NCBI RefSeq assembly: GCF_017311575.1
Contig: NZ_JAFFQY010000044.1
Coordinates: 62,001 to 126,000, forward strand
Direction of reading: 5' to 3'
Source of the DNA: Roseococcus thiosulfatophilus
GTDB taxonomy: Bacteria > Pseudomonadota > Alphaproteobacteria > Acetobacterales > Acetobacteraceae
DNA: 64,000 nt
Shown here: piece by piece, positions 16,220 to 24,059 of the stretch
Numbering within the stretch: the first letter of the stretch is position 1
How the letters are laid out: each line of letters opens with the position of its first letter
Translations under genes and position numbers: made by a program
Notes under the pieces: generated by a model
The model's input: the letters and a program-made list of their open reading frames with translations, nothing else
The model's database searches: none
What the model was told of the DNA's origin: nothing

Positions 16220-17557
16220 ATGGTCCCCCGCTATTCCCGCCCGCAGATGGCCGAGATCTGGTCGCCCGAGGCCCGCTACCGCATCTGGTTCGAGATCGAG
16301 GCGCTGGCCGCCGAGGCCATGGCGGCCCAGGGCACCATTCCCGCCGAAGCCGCCCGCACCATCCGCGAGAAGGGCGCGGCCCGCGTCGCCAATATCAGCG
16401 CCGCCGATGTGGAGCGCATTGACGAGATCGAGCGCGTGACGCGCCATGACGTCATCGCCTTCCTCACATGGCTGGGCGAGGGCATGGGCGAGGATGCCCG
16501 CTTCATGCACCAGGGCATGACCAGCAGCGACGTGCTCGACACCACGCTGGCCGTGCAGATGACCCGCGCGGCCGACCTGCTGATCGCCGATGTGGACGCC
16601 GTGCTGGCCGCGCTGAAGGCCCGCGCGATCGAGCACAAGCACACCCCCAGCATCGGCCGCAGCCACGGCATCCATGCCGAACCCACCACCTTCGGCCTCA
16701 AGCTCGCGGGCCACTACGCCGAGTTCGCCCGCAACCGCGCCCGGCTGGTAGCGGCGCGGGAGGAGGTGGCCACCTGCGCCATCTCCGGCCCCGTGGGCAC
16801 CTTCGCCTCCGTGGACCCGGCCATCGAGACGCATGTGGCCAAGCATCTGGGCCTCGCGGTGGAGCCCGTCTCCACCCAGGTCATCCCGCGCGACCGGCAC
16901 GCGGCCTTCTTCGCGGCACTCGCCGTCGTGGCGGGCGGCGTGGAGCGGCTGGCCACCGAGGTGCGCCACCTGCAACGGAGCGAAGTGCGCGAGGCGGAGG
17001 AGTTCTTCCACGCCGGCCAGAAGGGCAGCAGCGCCATGCCCCACAAGCGCAACCCGGTGCTGAGCGAGAACCTGACGGGCCTCGCCCGCCTGGTGCGCGG
17101 CTATGCCATGCCGGCCTTGGAGAACATCACGCTGTGGCATGAGCGCGACATCAGCCATTCCAGCGTGGAACGCGTGATCGCGCCCGACGCCACCATCGCG
17201 CTGGACTTCGCGCTGATGCGGCTGGCCGGGATGATGGAGAAGCTGACCATCTACCCCGAGCGCATGACCGAGAATTTGGAGAGCCTGGGCGGCGTGGTGC
17301 ACAGCCAGAAGGTGCTGCTGGCATTGACCCAGGCGGGGCTGAGCCGGGAAGGGGCCTATGCCGCCGTGCAGCGCGCCGCCATGGCGACCTGGACGAAGCT
17401 CGGGAAAGCGGAGGGGCGCAATTTCCGCGACAACCTGCTGGCCGACCCCGAGGTGGCGCCGCTGATGGATGCCGCGGCACTGGATGCCGCCATGGACCCC
17501 ATGCGCGATTTCCGCCACGTCGAGACGATTTTCGCGCGGGTCTTCGGCCCGACTTGA
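16220..17557 (+). CDS. purB: Adenylosuccinate lyase
   Basis: PurB splits SAICAR in inosine monophosphate synthesis and adenylosuccinate in AMP synthesis, releasing fumarate. The 445-residue protein carries the fumarase/aspartase superfamily signature GSSAMPHKRNP near residue 272, with the catalytic loop serines, and the active-site stretches QGMTSSDVLDTT and RSHGIHAEPTTFG. I chose the ATG at 16220 (MVPRYSRPQMAEIW), which matches the family N-terminus; an earlier GTG at 16151 overlaps the hydrolase gene. It opens the purine block, with purC 2.9 kb downstream after five unrelated small genes. Confidence 0.92.
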   Translation: MVPRYSRPQMAEIWSPEARYRIWFEIEALAAEAMAAQGTIPAEAARTIREKGAARVANISAADVERIDEIERVTRHDVIAFLTWLGEGMGEDARFMHQGMTSSDVLDTTLAVQMTRAADLLIADVDAVLAALKARAIEHKHTPSIGRSHGIHAEPTTFGLKLAGHYAEFARNRARLVAAREEVATCAISGPVGTFASVDPAIETHVAKHLGLAVEPVSTQVIPRDRHAAFFAALAVVAGGVERLATEVRHLQRSEVREAEEFFHAGQKGSSAMPHKRNPVLSENLTGLARLVRGYAMPALENITLWHERDISHSSVERVIAPDATIALDFALMRLAGMMEKLTIYPERMTENLESLGGVVHSQKVLLALTQAGLSREGAYAAVQRAAMATWTKLGKAEGRNFRDNLLADPEVAPLMDAAALDAAMDPMRDFRHVETIFARVFGPT

Positions 17558-17663
17558 TGTTGCCGCCTTTGCGCCATGACCAAATGGTCACATCTCACCT
17601 CTGACAGCGGTGGCGGCGGCGGGGTCAACCACTCCGCCCCCCACGCGTTGCGGGAGGATGATG

Positions 17664-18002
17664 ATGCGGAACATGACAAGGCTCGGACTGCTGGCGGGAA
17701 TGGGACTGTTCCTGGCCGGCTGCGTGGATGACGGGTATCGCGGCGGCGGCGGTGGCTACTACCGCGGCGGCTATGCGTCCGGGCCGGTCTATCGCGGCCC
17801 GGCCTACCGTGCGCCGGTCTATCGCGGCGCCGCCTACTACGCGCCCCCGCCGCGCCGCGACTGGGGCGGGCGCGACCACCGGCCTGACGACCGGCGCGCG
17901 CACAGCTCCGGCCCCCCGCCGCAGCGGCAGGGCCCGCCGCCCGAGCGGCGCCGCGGCAATTCGGGCGACGCCTTCCAGAACCTGCTGAACCGCAACCGCT
18001 GA
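17664..18002 (+). CDS. Small glycine/tyrosine/proline-rich lipoprotein
   Basis: This is a roughly 112-residue protein of unknown family. It starts MRNMTRLGLL and has the lipobox LAGC near residue 19. Low-complexity sequence follows: GGGGGYYRGGYASG, a PVYRGPAYRAPVYRG repeat, then a charged proline/arginine tail. GGGAGG sits 6 bases before the ATG at 17664; two more ATGs directly upstream (17658, 17661) are also possible. Its lipid anchor implies an envelope location. It resembles two other small exported proteins at 18917 and 19294 in its PVY-R-P repeats, so the three may be related by duplication. Confidence 0.6.
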   Translation: MRNMTRLGLLAGMGLFLAGCVDDGYRGGGGGYYRGGYASGPVYRGPAYRAPVYRGAAYYAPPPRRDWGGRDHRPDDRRAHSSGPPPQRQGPPPERRRGNSGDAFQNLLNRNR

Positions 18003-18078
18003 ACCGGAGGAAGGGGCGCGTTGCCCGGGCGGAGGCGTGGCGGCATCCTGGGCAGGTTACGAAAAGGGAAGAAACACG

Positions 18079-18885
18079 ATGCGCCTTCTTCGCCGTGGCC
18101 TGCTGGCCGCCCCCGTCCTGCTCGCCGCCGCGCCGCTCCGCGCCCAGTCCCCCCTCGACGCGGCCCAGGTGGCGCGCGTCATGGCGCCGTCCGGCACGCT
18201 TCGCGTCGCCATCAACTTCGGCAATCCGGTCCTGGCCCAGCGTGACCCCGCGGGCGGCGCGCCGCGCGGCCTTTCGGTGGAACTGGCCCAGGAGATCGGC
18301 CGCCGCCTCAACCTGCCCATCGAGATGATCACCTATCCCGCCGCCGGCCGCGTGACCGAGGCGCTGCGCGAGGGGGCGTGGGACCTCTGCTTCCTGGCGA
18401 TCGACCCGGTGCGCGCGCGCGGCATCACCTTCACCGCGCCCTATGTGGTGATCGAGGGCGCCTATCTGGTGCGGCAGGACAGCCCGATCCGCGACAATGC
18501 CGAGGTGGACCGCCCCGGCATCCGCGTGGCCGTCGGCCGTGGCAGCGCCTATGACCTCTTCCTGACGCGCGAGCTGCGCCACGCCACGCTGGTGCGCGCG
18601 CCGACCTCGCCCGCCTCGCTGGAGCAGTTCCGCGCCGAGAACCTGGAGGTCGCGGCCAACGTCAAGCAGCCGCTGGTGGCCTACGCGGCGGCGAACCCCG
18701 ATGTGCGCGTGCTGCCCGGCCGCTTCATGGTGATCGAGCAGGCCGTCGGAATCCCACAAGACCGTGAGGCCGCGATGCCCTGGCTGCGCGCCTTCGTGGA
18801 GGAGATGAAGGCCTCGGGCTTCGTGGCCCGTGGCCTGGCGGCGACCGGCCAGACCACCGCCGAGGTGGCGCCCCCCGCCTCATGA
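18079..18885 (+). CDS. Periplasmic solute-binding protein, family 3
   Basis: The 268-residue protein has a signal peptide (MRLLRRGLLAAPVLL, cleavage after LRAQ). A two-lobed solute-binding domain follows: GTLRVAINFGNP, then LSVELAQEIGRRLNLP, GAWDLCFLAIDP, and TFTAPYVVIEGAYLV. This is the polar amino-acid/opine-binding family. No permease or ATPase gene is adjacent, so its transporter is elsewhere or it acts as a free sensor. It is flanked on both sides by small proline-rich envelope proteins, with gaps of 76 and 31 bases. The ATG at 18079 has AGGGAAG upstream. Confidence 0.8.
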   Translation: MRLLRRGLLAAPVLLAAAPLRAQSPLDAAQVARVMAPSGTLRVAINFGNPVLAQRDPAGGAPRGLSVELAQEIGRRLNLPIEMITYPAAGRVTEALREGAWDLCFLAIDPVRARGITFTAPYVVIEGAYLVRQDSPIRDNAEVDRPGIRVAVGRGSAYDLFLTRELRHATLVRAPTSPASLEQFRAENLEVAANVKQPLVAYAAANPDVRVLPGRFMVIEQAVGIPQDREAAMPWLRAFVEEMKASGFVARGLAATGQTTAEVAPPAS

Positions 18886-18916
18886 ACCAGGGGCGGGCTT
18901 GAAGGAGGAAACGAGG

Positions 18917-19219
18917 ATGCGTGTGCTGCTGCTGGGCCTGATGGGCCTCTTCCTCGCCGGCTGCGTGGCCGATGGCCGTGTCCATCATGGCCATTGGCAT
19001 GGCCCCGTCCACGCGGTGCCCGTCTATCGCCCGCCGCCGCCCGTCTATGTGGCGCCGGCCTGGCGGCCGCCGCCGCGCGCGGTCTATGTGGCGCCGGTGC
19101 GGCGGCCGCATGTGTACCACCCGCCGCGCCGGTACCCGCACGCCCACCATCACCGCGGCTGGCACGGGCCGCGGCACCACCATTCGCATCGGCGGCACCA
19201 CGGGCATCGGCGGCACTGA
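18917..19219 (+). CDS. Small histidine/proline-rich lipoprotein
   Basis: The product is 100 residues with no family I recognise. A short signal (MRVLLLGLMGLFLAGC) ends in a lipobox. Next come repeats of the form PVYRPPPPVYVAPAWRPPP, and then a tail dominated by histidine and arginine (HAHHHRGWHGPRHHHSHRRH). The tail holds more than a dozen histidines in 30 residues, so metal binding is possible but only inferred. The strong AAGGAGG site at 18902-18908 fixes the start. Confidence 0.6.
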   Translation: MRVLLLGLMGLFLAGCVADGRVHHGHWHGPVHAVPVYRPPPPVYVAPAWRPPPRAVYVAPVRRPHVYHPPRRYPHAHHHRGWHGPRHHHSHRRHHGHRRH

Positions 19220-19293
19220 AGCGGCGCAATCGCGCCACGCTTTGGCCATGCGGGGCGCGTGGAATTGCGGAATTGGAAAGGGAGTTCCGCGCG

Positions 19294-19578
19294 ATGCGAA
19301 AGCTGATCTTCGGCGCCGTCCTGGGCCTGCTGGGCCTCGGCATCGCCGCCCCCGCGCCGGCCGTCGCCCAGCCGGTGTTCGAGCTGCAAGTGGGCTGGGA
19401 CCGCCGGGGCTGGCGCCCGCCGCCGCCCGTCTATTACGCGCCGCCCCCGCGGCCGCGCTACTACGTGCCGCCGCCGCGCTACTACTACCCGCCGCCGCCG
19501 GTCGTGTATGTGCCGCCGCCCCGCTACTACGGCCCGCCGCCGCGGCACTGGCACCATCCGCGCCACCGCCACTGGTAG
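19294..19578 (+). CDS. Small exported proline/tyrosine-rich protein
   Basis: This 94-residue protein starts MRKLIFGAVLGLLGLG and has a signal peptide cut after APAVAQ. It continues with a short ordered segment (VFELQVGWDRRGW) and then a run of PPPVYYAPPPRPRYYVPPP type repeats, ending in a His/Arg tail. It has no lipobox and should be free in the periplasm or exported. A GGAAAGGGAG stretch lies 10 bases upstream of the ATG. It belongs with the proteins at 17664 and 18917 by composition. Confidence 0.58.
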   Translation: MRKLIFGAVLGLLGLGIAAPAPAVAQPVFELQVGWDRRGWRPPPPVYYAPPPRPRYYVPPPRYYYPPPPVVYVPPPRYYGPPPRHWHHPRHRHW

Positions 19579-19623
19579 GGGCCGCCTTGTTCGCGGCGCC
19601 GCATCGGGGCCAGATGGGCCCCG

Positions 19624-20364
19624 ATGTGCACCGTGATCCTCTCGCGCCAGCCCGGCGCCGCCTGGCCGCTGCTGCTGGCCGCCAATCGCGATGAACGCCT
19701 GGACCGCCCCTGGGACCCGCCCGGGGCGCATTGGCCCGAGGCCCCGGGCGTGGTGGGCGGCCGTGATCGCACCGGCGGCGGCAGCTGGATGGCGGTGAAC
19801 AGGGCGGGCGTCGTCGCCACCGTCCTGAACCGCCCGGGCAGCCTGGGCCCGGCCGAGGGCAAACGCTCGCGCGGAGAGTTGCCCTTGCTGGCGCTGGAGG
19901 CTGAAGCGGCCGCGGGCGCCGCTCAGGCCTTGTGCCGCGTCGATGCCGGCGCCTGGCGGCCCTTCAACGCCGTGGTCGCCGACGCGGATTCGGCCTGGTT
20001 CGTGGCCGGGCTCGGTGAAGGCCATGCGACAGCCACAGCCCTGCCGCCCGGCCTGCACATGGTCACGGCCCATCCGCCCAATGATCCGTCCAGCCCCCGC
20101 ACCGCGCGCCACCTGCCGCGCTTCCAGGCCGCGCCCCGGCCCGCCTTGCCCGACTGGGGCAGCTGGCCCGCTTTGCTCGCGGATTCCGAGGGGGAAGCGG
20201 CGGAAATGCTGAACATTCCGCCCCTCGGCGGCTTTGGCACGCTGTGCAGTTCGCTGCTGGCGCTGGGGCCGGGGGGCGCGCGGCAATGGCTCTTCGCGCC
20301 TGGCCCGCCCGACCGCACGCCCTTCGCGCCGGTCAAGCCCGCGCCCGCCCGTGTGGCACGATAA
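19624..20364 (+). CDS. NRDE/TANGO2 family protein
   Basis: The 246-residue protein starts [11 protein letters not shown] and has [17 protein letters not shown] at residues 17-33, the signature of the NRDE family that includes human TANGO2. [15 protein letters not shown] and the RPGSLGP region follow, as in the family. Cys2 would become N-terminal after methionine removal. Bacterial members have no proven reaction. It is the last gene before purC, separated by 47 bases. Confidence 0.8.
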   Translation: MCTVILSRQPGAAWPLLLAANRDERLDRPWDPPGAHWPEAPGVVGGRDRTGGGSWMAVNRAGVVATVLNRPGSLGPAEGKRSRGELPLLALEAEAAAGAAQALCRVDAGAWRPFNAVVADADSAWFVAGLGEGHATATALPPGLHMVTAHPPNDPSSPRTARHLPRFQAAPRPALPDWGSWPALLADSEGEAAEMLNIPPLGGFGTLCSSLLALGPGGARQWLFAPGPPDRTPFAPVKPAPARVAR

Positions 20365-20411
20365 TCCTTTGCTGCTATACGGGCGCTGATTCGCCAGAAG
20401 GACTGCATGCC

Positions 20412-21176
20412 ATGGCTCGCCGCCGCCAACTTTACGAAGGCAAGGCCAAGATCCTGTTCGAGGGGCCCGAGCCCGGCACCCTCGTCCAATACTTCAAGGA
20501 TGACGCCACCGCCTTCAACGCCCAGAAGAAGGGCACCATCACCGGCAAGGGCGTGCTGAACAACCGCATCAGCGAATACCTGATGCAGCGCCTGGGCGAG
20601 ATCGGCATCCCCACCCATTTCATCCGCCGCCTGAACATGCGTGAGCAGCTGGTGCGCGAGGTGGAGATCATCCCGCTCGAGATCGTGGTCCGCAACGTCG
20701 CCGCCGGCTCCCTGGCCTCGCGCCTGGGCATCCAGGAAGGCACGCGCCTGCCGCGCTCCATCATCGAATACTACTACAAGAACGACGCGCTGCAGGACCC
20801 GATGGTGAGCGAGGAGCACATCACCGCCTTCGGCTGGGCCTCCACGCATGACCTGGACGACATCGTCCAGCTCACCCTGCGGGTGAACGACTTCCTGACC
20901 GGCCTGCTGCTGGGCGTCGGCATCACGCTGGTGGACTTCAAGCTGGAATTCGGCCGCCTCTACGAGAATGACGAGATGCGCATCGTCCTGGCCGACGAGA
21001 TCAGCCCCGACAATTGCCGCCTCTGGGACGCCAAGACCGGCGAGAAGATGGACAAGGACCGCTTCCGCCGCGACCTCGGCAAGGTCGAGGAGGGCTACCA
21101 GGAGGTCGCCCGCCGCCTCGGCATCCTGCCGGAAGCGGGTGTGCGGGACATGAAGGGTCCCGAAGTCATGCAATGA
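20412..21176 (+). CDS. purC: SAICAR synthase
   Basis: PurC joins aspartate to CAIR using ATP, the eighth step of IMP synthesis. The 254 residues show the family's start ([18 protein letters not shown]), [10 protein letters not shown]-like substrate loop ([18 protein letters not shown]), [15 protein letters not shown] and [11 protein letters not shown] chose the ATG at 20412, 9 bases after AGAAGGA; a second ATG at 20406 is too close to that site. A TGC-TATAC element near 20388 could be an extended -10 box. The gene leads the purC-purS-purQ series. Confidence 0.93.
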   Translation: MARRRQLYEGKAKILFEGPEPGTLVQYFKDDATAFNAQKKGTITGKGVLNNRISEYLMQRLGEIGIPTHFIRRLNMREQLVREVEIIPLEIVVRNVAAGSLASRLGIQEGTRLPRSIIEYYYKNDALQDPMVSEEHITAFGWASTHDLDDIVQLTLRVNDFLTGLLLGVGITLVDFKLEFGRLYENDEMRIVLADEISPDNCRLWDAKTGEKMDKDRFRRDLGKVEEGYQEVARRLGILPEAGVRDMKGPEVMQ

Positions 21177-21334
21177 CCCCCATGAAATCGCCTTCGGCGC
21201 TTTCATGAGGACCCCGTTCGGGGCGCTGCATTCTGTTGGGACGGCTCCGCCTCGTCGGGCAAAGCCCGCCGAGGACACCCGGCAAAGCCCGCCGAGGGCA
21301 CCGGGGGGCCATTCGTATTGGGAAGGGTCGCTCA
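21177..21334. other. purC-purS spacer with two hairpins and a direct repeat
   Basis: Hairpin 1 (21181-21207) pairs CATGAAA with TTTCATG around a CGCC-TTC-GGCG inner stem, starting four bases past the purC stop. Hairpin 2 (21212-21223) is CCCC-GTTC-GGGG. Further on, an identical 17-base segment, GGCAAAGCCCGCCGAGG, occurs at 21258-21274 and 21281-21297. No gene is visible. The structures could end or pause transcription between purC and purS. Confidence 0.55.
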
Positions 21335-21577
21335 ATGACCAAGTTGAAGGTGACGGTGTTCCCCAAGGCGGGCGTGCTGGACCCCCAGGGCAAGGCCATC
21401 GAGCGCGCGCTCTCGGGCCTCGGCTTCGCGGGCGTGGGCGAGGTGCGCGTGGGCAAGGTCATGATCGTGGAGGTCGCCGAGACCGACCCCGCGCGCGCCC
21501 GCGCCCAGGGCGAGGAGATGGCCCGCAAGCTGCTCGCCAACACCGTCATCGAAAGCTTCACCGTGGAGCCCGCATGA
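21335..21577 (+). CDS. purS: FGAM synthase small subunit
   Basis: PurS is the small dimeric bridge that holds PurL and PurQ together and channels ammonia in formylglycinamidine ribonucleotide synthesis. The 80-residue protein has the family pattern VTVFPKAGVLDPQGKAIE and VGKVMIVEV. It is preceded by a GGAAGGG site, and its TGA overlaps the ATG of the next small membrane gene. The presence of separate purS, purQ and short purL shows that this organism uses the three-part enzyme. Confidence 0.9.
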   Translation: MTKLKVTVFPKAGVLDPQGKAIERALSGLGFAGVGEVRVGKVMIVEVAETDPARARAQGEEMARKLLANTVIESFTVEPA

Positions 21578-21831
21578 CGCAGGCCGCGGCCCTGACCGCG
21601 CGCGAACGCTCGCTGCGCGTCTTCGTGGCCGTCTCCTTCGGCTTCGCGGCCTGGCGCGTGCTGCTCGCTCTCGCCTACCTCGCCTTCGGCCCGCCGCTGC
21701 CGGGGGATTTGCCGCTGACCGAGGCCTTCTTCCTGCTCTCCAAGGCCTTCCTGGGCGGGCTGTTCTGGCCCATCAGCCTCGCCATCGAGGGCTGGCGCAA
21801 CCCGCTGGGCTGGATCTTCTACCCGTGGTGA
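21574..21831 (+). CDS. Small membrane protein between purS and purQ, first of a pair
   Basis: I do not recognise this 85-residue protein. It has a hydrophobic helix around residues 16-38 (VFVAVSFGFAAWRVLLALAY) and a second hydrophobic segment near 55-72 (FFLLSKAFLGGLFWPISLAI), so it is probably an inner-membrane protein with two passes. Its ATG overlaps the purS stop (ATGA), and its own stop overlaps the start of the next gene, so all four are one translationally coupled unit. Lying inside a purine operon suggests co-regulation but not necessarily a purine role. Confidence 0.65.
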   Translation: MTQAAALTARERSLRVFVAVSFGFAAWRVLLALAYLAFGPPLPGDLPLTEAFFLLSKAFLGGLFWPISLAIEGWRNPLGWIFYPW

Positions 21832-22052
21832 AGACCTCCATCCTGATCCTCATCGTGCTGACGGTGCTGATCACGATGCTGCTGGGCTGGCGGGAACAGC
21901 GCCTCTCGGCCGGGCAGGCACAGCCCCGCCTGGGCTGGTTCGCCCGCAAGAAGAACTTCATCAACCGCGTCTTCGCCGCCGCGGCCATCGCGGCCATCGG
22001 CACCATGCTGATCCTGGGCGGCATCCACTGGCTGCGCGTGGCGCAGGGATAG
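21825..22052 (+). CDS. Small membrane protein between purS and purQ, second of a pair
   Basis: The product is 75 residues of unknown family with one helix at residues 4-22 ([18 protein letters not shown]) and another near 50-68 ([20 protein letters not shown]). A basic stretch between them (RKKNFINR) should face the cytoplasm, giving a hairpin topology. Two GTG codons (21825 and 21828) both overlap the preceding stop, and either may be the start. purQ begins 8 bases after its stop. Confidence 0.62.
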   Translation: MVKTSILILIVLTVLITMLLGWREQRLSAGQAQPRLGWFARKKNFINRVFAAAAIAAIGTMLILGGIHWLRVAQG

Positions 22053-22059
22053 GGCACAC

Positions 22060-22731
22060 ATGAACGCCGCCATCATCACCTTCCCCGGCACCAACCGCGA
22101 GCGCGACATGGCGCTGGCCCTGCGCGCCGCCACCGGCCGCAAGCCCACCATGCTCTGGCACCGCGAGACGGCGCTGCCCCCGGGCCTCGATCTGGTCGTG
22201 CTGCCCGGCGGCTTCTCCTATGGCGACTACCTGCGCTGCGGTGCGATGGCCGCGCAATCGCCCATCATGGCGGCCGTGCGGGACTTCGCGGCGCGCGGCG
22301 GCCATGTGCTCGGCGTCTGCAACGGCTTCCAGATGCTGACCGAGGCGGGGCTGCTGCCCGGCGCGCTGCTGCGGAACGCGTCCTTGCGCTTCCTCGCCAT
22401 GGATTGCGTGATGCGGGTGGAGCGCGCGGACACCCCCTACACCGCCCATTTCCAGCGCGGCGCCACCTTCCGCGCCACCATGGCCCATGGCGACGGCAAC
22501 TATTTCTGTGACGCCGAGACGCTGGCCACCCTGGAAGGGGAGGGGCGCGTCGTCTTCCGCTACGAGGGTGAGAACCGCAATGGCAGTATCAACGCCATCG
22601 CCGGCATCTGCTCGGAAAATGGCCGCGTGCTGGGGCTGATGCCCCACCCGGAAAATTGCGTGGACCCGCTGGTGGGCGGCACGGAAGGCCTGCCGATCTT
22701 CACCTCCATCGCGGAGCATGTGGCAGCCTGA
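22060..22731 (+). CDS. purQ: FGAM synthase glutaminase subunit
   Basis: PurQ frees ammonia from glutamine and passes it to PurL. The 223-residue class I glutamine amidotransferase has the nucleophile Cys in [12 protein letters not shown] near residue 87, the catalytic His/Glu pair in LMPHPEN near residue 194, and the oxyanion loop [12 protein letters not shown]. The N-terminal [12 protein letters not shown] is typical of the short PurQ. purL follows 1.3 kb later, after two inserted genes. Downstream of the stop lies an 18-bp perfect palindrome. Confidence 0.93.
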   Translation: MNAAIITFPGTNRERDMALALRAATGRKPTMLWHRETALPPGLDLVVLPGGFSYGDYLRCGAMAAQSPIMAAVRDFAARGGHVLGVCNGFQMLTEAGLLPGALLRNASLRFLAMDCVMRVERADTPYTAHFQRGATFRATMAHGDGNYFCDAETLATLEGEGRVVFRYEGENRNGSINAIAGICSENGRVLGLMPHPENCVDPLVGGTEGLPIFTSIAEHVAA

Positions 22732-22823
22732 TACCTCGGTCACCGGGCGATACCCTCCGCCCCTTGCTCGCCACCTTCCCAACGCATCCTGGACCGGATG
22801 TGAACGTTACATCTCCATCAAGC

Positions 22824-22841
22824 CCCGGGGACGTCCCCGGG
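22824..22841. promoter_or_regulatory. 18-bp perfect palindrome
   Basis: CCCGGGGACGTCCCCGGG reads the same on both strands and lies between purQ and the exported protein gene, about 27 bases before that gene's start. It could be a protein-binding operator or, as RNA, a 7-bp hairpin with an ACGU loop. Its role is not known. Confidence 0.4.
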
Positions 22842-22867
22842 CCGATGCGAGAGAGGGAGGCGTTTGC

Positions 22868-23248
22868 ATGAACCGCCGAAATTTCCTGTTCCTGGGTGCC
22901 GCCGCCGCCATGGGCGGCCTGGCCGCGGGCGTGCCCGAGGCCGAGGCCGCGCTGCCCCGCCCCGTGGCCCCCGCCATCCCTGAGGGCCCCACCACCCCGC
23001 AGACCCTGGACCTGCCGGCCGAGGACGTGGCCGAGTTCGACGCGCTGCTGCAGGAGGTGCAGGGGCCGCCGCCCTGGGCCGGTCCGCATCGCGGCCCGCC
23101 GCCCTACCGCCCGGGCCCGCCGCCCCGCCGCGGCCCCCCGCCGCGCCGCCGCCGCCAGCGCTGCTGGATCGAGAATGTCCGCGTCCGCTACACGGACCGC
23201 TTTGGCCGCCCGGCCTGGCGCACGGAAGCGCGGCGGGTGTGCCGCTGA
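22868..23248 (+). CDS. Small Tat-exported proline/arginine-rich protein
   Basis: This 126-residue protein begins [17 protein letters not shown], a clear twin-arginine signal (RRxFLF) that ends near residue 28. The mature part has a short acidic helix ([14 protein letters not shown]), a run of proline, glycine and arginine ([17 protein letters not shown]) and a terminal module with two cysteines around [13 protein letters not shown]. The [10 protein letters not shown] pattern recurs in short envelope proteins of related bacteria, but I know no function. GGGAGG stands upstream of the ATG. It lies between purQ and purL, which is unusual for a purine operon. Confidence 0.6.
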   Translation: MNRRNFLFLGAAAAMGGLAAGVPEAEAALPRPVAPAIPEGPTTPQTLDLPAEDVAEFDALLQEVQGPPPWAGPHRGPPPYRPGPPPRRGPPPRRRRQRCWIENVRVRYTDRFGRPAWRTEARRVCR

Positions 23249-23256
23249 CGGGGGCC

Positions 23257-23278
23257 GGGCGCGGCGGAAGCCGCGCCC
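23257..23278. terminator. Terminator-like hairpin
   Basis: A perfect 9-bp stem, GGGCGCGGC-GGAA-GCCGCGCCC, starts eight bases after the Tat-protein stop. No thymine run follows on the plus strand. It probably ends that transcript, which would give purL its own promoter. Confidence 0.55.
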
Positions 23279-23284
23279 ACCTTC

Positions 23285-23386
23285 TCAGAACAGGGAGAGC
23301 AGGAAGCCCCATATCCCGGCCAACTTGCCGCCCCACCGCTCTTCCACCGTTTCCTCGACCACATCCCGACCTTTCCTGAGCGCCAC
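23285..23386 (-). CDS. Possible 33-residue amphipathic protein
   Basis: A GTG start with AAGGAAA seven bases upstream opens a 33-codon frame. It begins with charged residues ([15 protein letters not shown]) and ends with a hydrophobic tail ([12 protein letters not shown]). The organisation is sensible for a tiny membrane-associated protein, but the frame is short and no homolog is recognised. It lies between the hairpin at 23257 and the transposase-derived gene on the opposite strand. Confidence 0.25.
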   Translation of the reverse strand: MALRKGRDVVEETVEERWGGKLAGIWGFLLSLF

Positions 23387-23430
23387 GGTTTTCCTTGCCA
23401 CCGCATCAGCCGCGTGGCTATACAGGAAAA

Positions 23431-23982
23431 ATGTCCTACGCGCCCCGCATCCCCATCCGCCCCCTGACCGACCTGGAGTGGCACGCCCTTCTCCCCTACG
23501 TCCTCCGCCGCTCCCCCCAGGGCCGCCAGATCGGCGACCTTCGCGCACGGATGAACGCCATCTTCCGCCTCACCGCCACCGATGCGCCCTGGAAGCATGG
23601 CGAGGCCCCGCGAATCACCGCCGACAGCCTGGCCCGCTACTACCGCCGCCTCACCCATGCGGGGCTGTGGGAGCGGCTGCTGCAGGCCCTGCACGATGCC
23701 GCGCCAAGCCACCCGCTGCGGGCCATCGAGGCGCTGATCTGCCGCGCCGCCCGCCGCGCGCACCGGCTGCGCGGGCTGCGCCTGCTGGTGCTGGCCCGGC
23801 GCCTGGGCTTCCGCCGCGCCCTGAACGGCCCGCCCTGGCTGCTGCCCCACCCCGATTTGTCCGAAAGCCTGCTCGAAGCCGGCCCGCCCGCGCCGCATCT
23901 GCGGAAACCCTGGCTGCGCGTGCTGAAGGCGCTGGTCGGGCGACGATCCATCCCCCGCGCCGTGCGGCGGGCCTGGGTGTGA
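23431..23982 (+). CDS. IS5-type transposase N-terminal domain protein (DUF4096-like)
   Basis: The 183-residue protein resembles the helical DUF4096 module found at the N-terminus of IS5/IS4-family transposases: [13 protein letters not shown], then [18 protein letters not shown], and [18 protein letters not shown]. The catalytic DDE core that should follow is absent. Instead about 95 arginine/leucine-rich residues complete the frame. There are no visible terminal inverted repeats around it. It is either the remnant of an insertion sequence or a domesticated DNA-binding protein; the intact frame and the AGGAAAA site before the ATG favour expression. It lies 77 bases before purL. Confidence 0.55.
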   Translation: MSYAPRIPIRPLTDLEWHALLPYVLRRSPQGRQIGDLRARMNAIFRLTATDAPWKHGEAPRITADSLARYYRRLTHAGLWERLLQALHDAAPSHPLRAIEALICRAARRAHRLRGLRLLVLARRLGFRRALNGPPWLLPHPDLSESLLEAGPPAPHLRKPWLRVLKALVGRRSIPRAVRRAWV

Positions 23983-24059
23983 GGGGCCTGGGCGTGCCGC
24001 GCCCCAGCCCCGCGAAGCCCGGTCTGGACAAGCGCCACGCCCCGCCCGACAAACCGGGC

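Noticed and set aside
23431-23982. Complete insertion sequence
   Set aside because: There is no DDE catalytic domain, and no terminal inverted repeats or target duplications were seen around it.
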